Positions 6,187 through 9,308 of a stretch of DNA of 9,308 nucleotides are shown one piece after another. Position 1 is the stretch's first letter, and each line of letters starts with the position of its first letter. The stretch covers positions 1 to 9,308 of the forward strand of contig JAPTUI010000222.1 in NCBI GenBank assembly GCA_028067895.1. The letters run 5' to 3'. Both the position numbers and the translations under genes were made by a program. The notes under the pieces were generated by a model that did no database searches, was not told where the DNA came from, and was given only the letters and a program-made list of their open reading frames with translations. The stretch is from Pseudomonadota bacterium. GTDB lineage: Bacteria > Pseudomonadota > Gammaproteobacteria > Steroidobacterales > Steroidobacteraceae.

Positions 6187-6196
6187 GGACGGAGAT

Positions 6197-7003
6197 TTGG
6201 CTGCACACGCACTGTTGAACATCGCGGTCCGCGCCGCGCGCCGCGCTGGCGAGGTGATCGTGCGCAGCATGAATAATCTCGAGTCCCTGACCGTCACGGC
6301 GAAGGCGCGCAACGACTTTGTCTCCGAGGTCGATCGGGCCGCCGAGGCGCAGATCGTCGAGGTTATCCGCCGGCATTATCCGCACCACGCCATCCTCGCG
6401 GAGGAGAGCGGTGCGCACGGCGATCACGAGGTCCGCTGGATCATCGATCCGCTCGACGGTACGACGAACTTCCTGCATGGCTTTCCGGTGTTCGCCGTGT
6501 CGATCGCGTGTGAGCAAAGCGGGCGGCTCGAGCACGCGGTCGTCTACGATCCGATGCGCCAGGAGCTGTTCACCGCCTCGCGCGGCGCTGGGGCGCACCT
6601 GGACAACCGGCGCATCCGCGTCAGCAAGCAGCGTACGCTCGAGGGTGCGCTGCTCGGCACGGGCTTTCCGTTCCGCGCCAATGATCGCTACGTCGATGCC
6701 TATTTCTCGATGCTCAAGGCGGCCACACAGGTTGCCGCCGGCATTCGCCGACCCGGAGCTGCAGCGCTCGATCTGGCGTATGTGGCTGCCGGGCGCATCG
6801 ATGGGTTCTGGGAGTTTGGACTCGCGCCCTGGGACACGGCGGCCGGTACGCTGCTGGTGCAGGAAGCTGGCGGTCACATCGGCACTCCGGGTGGGGAACC
6901 GTACCAGCAGGGCGGGCATGTCGTGGCAGGTAACCCGAAGGTGTATGCGGCGCTTCTAGAGCTGTTTGCGCCTTACATTCCTGAGGAAATGCGCTCGCGC
7001 TGA
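6197..7003 (+). CDS. suhB: Inositol-1-monophosphatase family protein SuhB
   Basis: Mg-dependent inositol monophosphatase family enzyme; in E. coli the same protein also joins the ribosomal RNA antitermination complex with the Nus factors. The 268-residue product is one residue longer than E. coli SuhB. Metal-binding motifs are intact: EESG at residues 69-72, IDPLDGTTNF at 83-92 (Asp84 and Asp87), and PWDTAAG at 211-217 (Asp213). AALDLAYVAAGRIDGFWE (189-206) is also typical. The TTG start is chosen because MAAHALLNIAVRAARRAG aligns with the family N-terminus and the first internal ATG would remove about 25 conserved residues; GAGGA at 6185-6189 gives seven-base spacing. The gap to secF is 10 bases, so it is probably the last gene of the yajC-secD-secF transcript. 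Whether it acts in RNA antitermination here is by analogy only. Confidence 0.94.
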   Translation: MAAHALLNIAVRAARRAGEVIVRSMNNLESLTVTAKARNDFVSEVDRAAEAQIVEVIRRHYPHHAILAEESGAHGDHEVRWIIDPLDGTTNFLHGFPVFAVSIACEQSGRLEHAVVYDPMRQELFTASRGAGAHLDNRRIRVSKQRTLEGALLGTGFPFRANDRYVDAYFSMLKAATQVAAGIRRPGAAALDLAYVAAGRIDGFWEFGLAPWDTAAGTLLVQEAGGHIGTPGGEPYQQGGHVVAGNPKVYAALLELFAPYIPEEMRSR

Positions 7004-7036
7004 ACCGCCTGATCGGGTCGGCGGGCGGACTCGCAA

Positions 7037-7065
7037 TCCGGGATGTCCTTGTGTACAGTCCCGGA
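7037..7065. repeat. Inverted repeat abutting the permease start codon
   Basis: TCCGGGA (7037-7043) and TCCCGGA (7059-7065) are perfect reverse complements separated by 15 bases; TGT and ACA just inside extend the stem by three pairs past a one-base bulge. The right arm ends directly before the preferred ATG at 7066. In RNA the hairpin would fold over the ribosome landing zone; in DNA it could be an operator. It may also be chance in GC-rich sequence. Confidence 0.4.
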
Positions 7066-8544
7066 ATGATAAGACAGATTTTTGCAACAAAATCGGTCGC
7101 CGAAATCGAAGCAGCGGACGCTTCGGACTCAGAGGGGCATCAGCTCAAACGGACCCTCTCGGCCACGGCGCTCACCATGCTCGGTATCGGGGGGATCATC
7201 GGTACCGGGATCTTCGTGCTCACCGGCGTGGCGGCCGCGCAGTATGCAGGGCCCGCGCTGGTGCTCTCGTTCATCATCGCCGGCATCGGCTGCGCGTTCG
7301 CGGGATTGTGTTACGCGGAATTCGCAGCCATGATTCCGGTCTCCGGCAGCGCATACTCCTACACCTACGCTACGCTTGGTGAGGGCATCGCTTGGTTCAT
7401 TGGCTGGAATCTGGTGCTCGAGTACCTCTTCGCAGTGGCGACGGTATCGGTCGGTTGGTCCGGTTACGTGGCGCGCCTCTTGGGCACCTTCGGTGTGCAC
7501 TTGCCCAATGCACTCTCGCATGCCCCGTTCATGCAGGCGGCGCCGAACAGTTTCTCGGTGATGGCCTCCGGCGCGATCTTGAACGTTCCGGCAGTGCTGA
7601 TCGTGCTGGCGCTTGCGACCGTGTGTTACATCGGCATCAAGCAGTCCGCGGAGTTCAATACCGTCATCGTCACTCTGAAAGTCGCGGTGGTGGTGCTGTT
7701 CATCGTGCTCGGTATGGGCTTCATCCAGCACAACAATTGGCATCCGTTCATTCCGGCGCCGACGGGACGTCCGGATCAGTATGGCTGGGGCGGAGTATTC
7801 ACGGCCTCGGGCGTCATCTTCTTCGCGTACATCGGCTTCGATGCGATCTCGACCACCGCCCAGGAGGCGAAGAACCCGCAGCGGGACATGCCCATCGGCA
7901 TTCTGTCCAGTTTGGTCGTCTGCACGCTGCTGTATGTGGCGGTCTCGGCGGTGCTGACCGGCATGGTGCACTACACCAAGTTGAACGTCGCGGCGCCGAT
8001 CGCACTGGCGCTCGATACGTATCCGCAGCTGCGTTGGTTCAGTGTGCCGGTCGACATCGGTGCCATTCTCGGCATGACCTCGGTGATGCTGGTGATGACC
8101 ATCGCGCAGGCGCGCATCTTCTACTCCATGGCGCAAGATGGGCTGTTGCCGCCGGTGTTCGGGAAGATCCACGCCAAGTTCCGCACCCCCTCGGTCGGCA
8201 CCGTCGTCACGGGTGTGACTGCCGCGGTGATCGGCGGGCTGTTCCCGGTCGATCTGCTCGGCGAGCTCGTATCGATCGGTACGCTGATGGCGTTCGTCAC
8301 GGTGTGCATCGGTGTGCTGGTGCTGCGCTACACGCGCCCTGACCTGGAACGCCCGTTCCGCGTGCCGATGCCGTGGCTGACGTGCACGGCCGGGGCGCTG
8401 GTCTGCGGATTCATGATCTACAAGCTGCCCGGCAGCACCTGGGTACGTCTGATCGTGTGGACCGTGATCGGGGCTTTGGTGTATGGCTTCTACGGGTATC
8501 GGCACAGCAAGCTGCGCACGCGCGTCGCCGAGCCTGCGCGCTGA
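7066..8544 (+). CDS. APC-superfamily amino acid permease (cationic amino acid transporter-like)
   Basis: Predicted inner-membrane amino acid/proton symporter, about 12 membrane segments in 492 residues. It carries the APC substrate-binding signature GIGGIIGTGIFVLTG at residues 40-54 in the first membrane segment, the sixth-segment block FFAYIGFDAISTTAQE at 252-267, and KNPQRDMPIGI at 269-279, all typical of the bacterial CAT/YfnA-like subgroup. RIFYSMAQDGLLP (350-361 region) is another subgroup hallmark. The N-terminus IFATKSV is shared by many of these proteins. ATG 7066 is preferred for that reason; an in-frame GTG at 7051 would add five residues and has GGGA upstream, so it remains possible. 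Substrate cannot be told from sequence. It is separated from suhB by 62 bases and from trmJ by 77, longer gaps than those within the sec genes, suggesting its own expression. Confidence 0.9.
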   Translation: MIRQIFATKSVAEIEAADASDSEGHQLKRTLSATALTMLGIGGIIGTGIFVLTGVAAAQYAGPALVLSFIIAGIGCAFAGLCYAEFAAMIPVSGSAYSYTYATLGEGIAWFIGWNLVLEYLFAVATVSVGWSGYVARLLGTFGVHLPNALSHAPFMQAAPNSFSVMASGAILNVPAVLIVLALATVCYIGIKQSAEFNTVIVTLKVAVVVLFIVLGMGFIQHNNWHPFIPAPTGRPDQYGWGGVFTASGVIFFAYIGFDAISTTAQEAKNPQRDMPIGILSSLVVCTLLYVAVSAVLTGMVHYTKLNVAAPIALALDTYPQLRWFSVPVDIGAILGMTSVMLVMTIAQARIFYSMAQDGLLPPVFGKIHAKFRTPSVGTVVTGVTAAVIGGLFPVDLLGELVSIGTLMAFVTVCIGVLVLRYTRPDLERPFRVPMPWLTCTAGALVCGFMIYKLPGSTWVRLIVWTVIGALVYGFYGYRHSKLRTRVAEPAR

Positions 8545-8621
8545 GCCGATTGGGCTGCGAGGGGTGCGCGGGGAGCGGCCCCCCGAGCCCGCAGCGGGCA
8601 CGACACGTCAGGTCATTGACG
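8545..8621. other. Spacer between permease and trmJ with small GC-rich hairpin
   Basis: The 77-base gap contains GCCCG (8587-8591) and CGGGC (8595-8599), a 5-bp stem with a 3-base loop, within a run of G and C. No T-run follows, so it is not a recognisable intrinsic terminator. No clear sigma-70 promoter for trmJ is visible. Confidence 0.4.
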
Positions 8622-9308
8622 ATGGATAATGCGCAGATCCGCATCGTATTGGTCGAGCCGTCCCACCCGGGCAATATCGGCGCGGTGGCGCGCGCGATGA
8701 AGAACATGGGTCTCGCGCAGCTGGTGCTGGTGAGCCCTCGGCAGTTCCCCGATCCGGAGGCGAGCGCTCGGGCGTCCGGTGCCGATGACGTGCTCGAGCG
8801 GGCACGTGTCGTGGCGACTTTGCCCGAGGCATTGCAGGGCTGCGGGTTCGTGGCCGCCACGACCTCGCGCGAACGGGATCAGCATTTCCGCATCGCCGAT
8901 GTGCGCGACGCGGCGGCACGAGTCGCGCTCGAATCCGGTCGCGGGCCGGTGGCCGTGCTGTTCGGGTCCGAGCGGGCAGGCCTCACCAACGAGCAGCTCG
9001 AAGCGGCGCATCTGCTGGTGAGCATCCCGGCGAGCCCGGCGTATCCCTCGCTCAATCTCGCCATGGCGGTGCAGATCGTCGTCTACGAGGTCTTCCGGAC
9101 CGGCGGCGTCGCGATCGATCCGGCCCCGGCGGCCGGGCCGCTCGCCGAACCGGCGGATCTGGAACGGCTGTACACGCATTTTGCCGAGGTGCTCGAGGAA
9201 GTGGATTTTCGTGACCGCACCCAAAGCGGCACGCACCTCATGGCGAGAATTCGCCGCTTCCTGCAGCGTGCCGAGCTGGACCGCAATGAGGTGAATATTC
9301 TGCGCGGC
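8622..9308 (+). CDS. trmJ: tRNA (cytidine/uridine-32 2'-O-)-methyltransferase TrmJ (3' truncated by window)
   Basis: SPOUT-family enzyme that methylates the 2'-OH of nucleotide 32 in the anticodon loop of several tRNAs using S-adenosylmethionine. The 229 visible residues include IRIVLVEPSHPGNIGAVARA at 6-25 and MKNMGL at 26-31, LFGSERAGLTNEQL at 113-126 and SIPASPAYPSLNLAMAVQ at 134-151, the last two forming the trefoil-knot cofactor site. The C-terminal helical extension reaches LNILRG-like VNILRG at the window edge, so only about 15-30 residues should be missing by comparison with E. coli TrmJ. The ATG at 8622 matches the family start; AGG at 8610-8612 is a modest ribosome binding site. The frame is open to the last base. 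Linkage to suhB is also seen in Pseudomonas, where trmJ lies beside suhB. Confidence 0.94.
   Translation, partial: MDNAQIRIVLVEPSHPGNIGAVARAMKNMGLAQLVLVSPRQFPDPEASARASGADDVLERARVVATLPEALQGCGFVAATTSRERDQHFRIADVRDAAARVALESGRGPVAVLFGSERAGLTNEQLEAAHLLVSIPASPAYPSLNLAMAVQIVVYEVFRTGGVAIDPAPAAGPLAEPADLERLYTHFAEVLEEVDFRDRTQSGTHLMARIRRFLQRAELDRNEVNILRG

Noticed and set aside
8587..8599. Terminator after the permease
   Set aside because: Five-pair GC stem with no T-run after it.
615..8601. Long antisense frames opposite queA, tgt, secD, suhB and the permease, up to 539 residues
   Set aside because: They are mirror frames of strongly recognisable genes in GC-rich DNA, rich in His, Arg and Asp, with no family resemblance.

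Overview
The window comes from a GC-rich bacterium, most likely a gammaproteobacterium. The main evidence is the conserved block queA-tgt-yajC-secD-secF, followed on the same strand by suhB and trmJ, with protein sequences close to the gammaproteobacterial versions. A PEP-CTERM sorting tail at the left edge points to an exopolysaccharide-producing, probably environmental lineage. I cannot name the genus.

Layout. Bases 1-101 hold the C-terminal end of a PEP-CTERM secreted protein (+ strand). Bases 102-347 contain no gene. Bases 348-666 (- strand) hold the most notable feature: a tRNA-Leu gene split in the anticodon loop by a compact, ORF-less group I intron of about 232 nt. The intron can be folded helix by helix onto the IC3-type introns of cyanobacterial tRNA-Leu(UAA) and Azoarcus tRNA-Ile. 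The spliced tRNA would read CAA, not UAA, so the usual U.G wobble pair at the 5' splice site becomes a C-G pair. A divergent intergenic region (667-750) follows. From 751 to the right edge every protein gene is on the + strand: queA and tgt (queuosine tRNA modification), yajC-secD-secF (accessory complex of the Sec translocon), suhB (inositol monophosphatase family), an APC-family amino acid permease, and the 5' part of trmJ (tRNA ribose methyltransferase), which runs off the end.

How the genes fit together. queA and tgt perform consecutive parts of queuosine synthesis in tRNA. yajC, secD and secF encode one membrane complex that uses the proton motive force to help pull secreted proteins across the inner membrane. 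suhB starts 10 bases after secF and is probably co-transcribed. The permease is separated from its neighbours by about 60 and 77 bases and looks like an insertion into the suhB-trmJ neighbourhood. The protein genes are ordinary housekeeping genes of expected length with no frameshifts; the unusual biology is in the RNA gene on the opposite strand.
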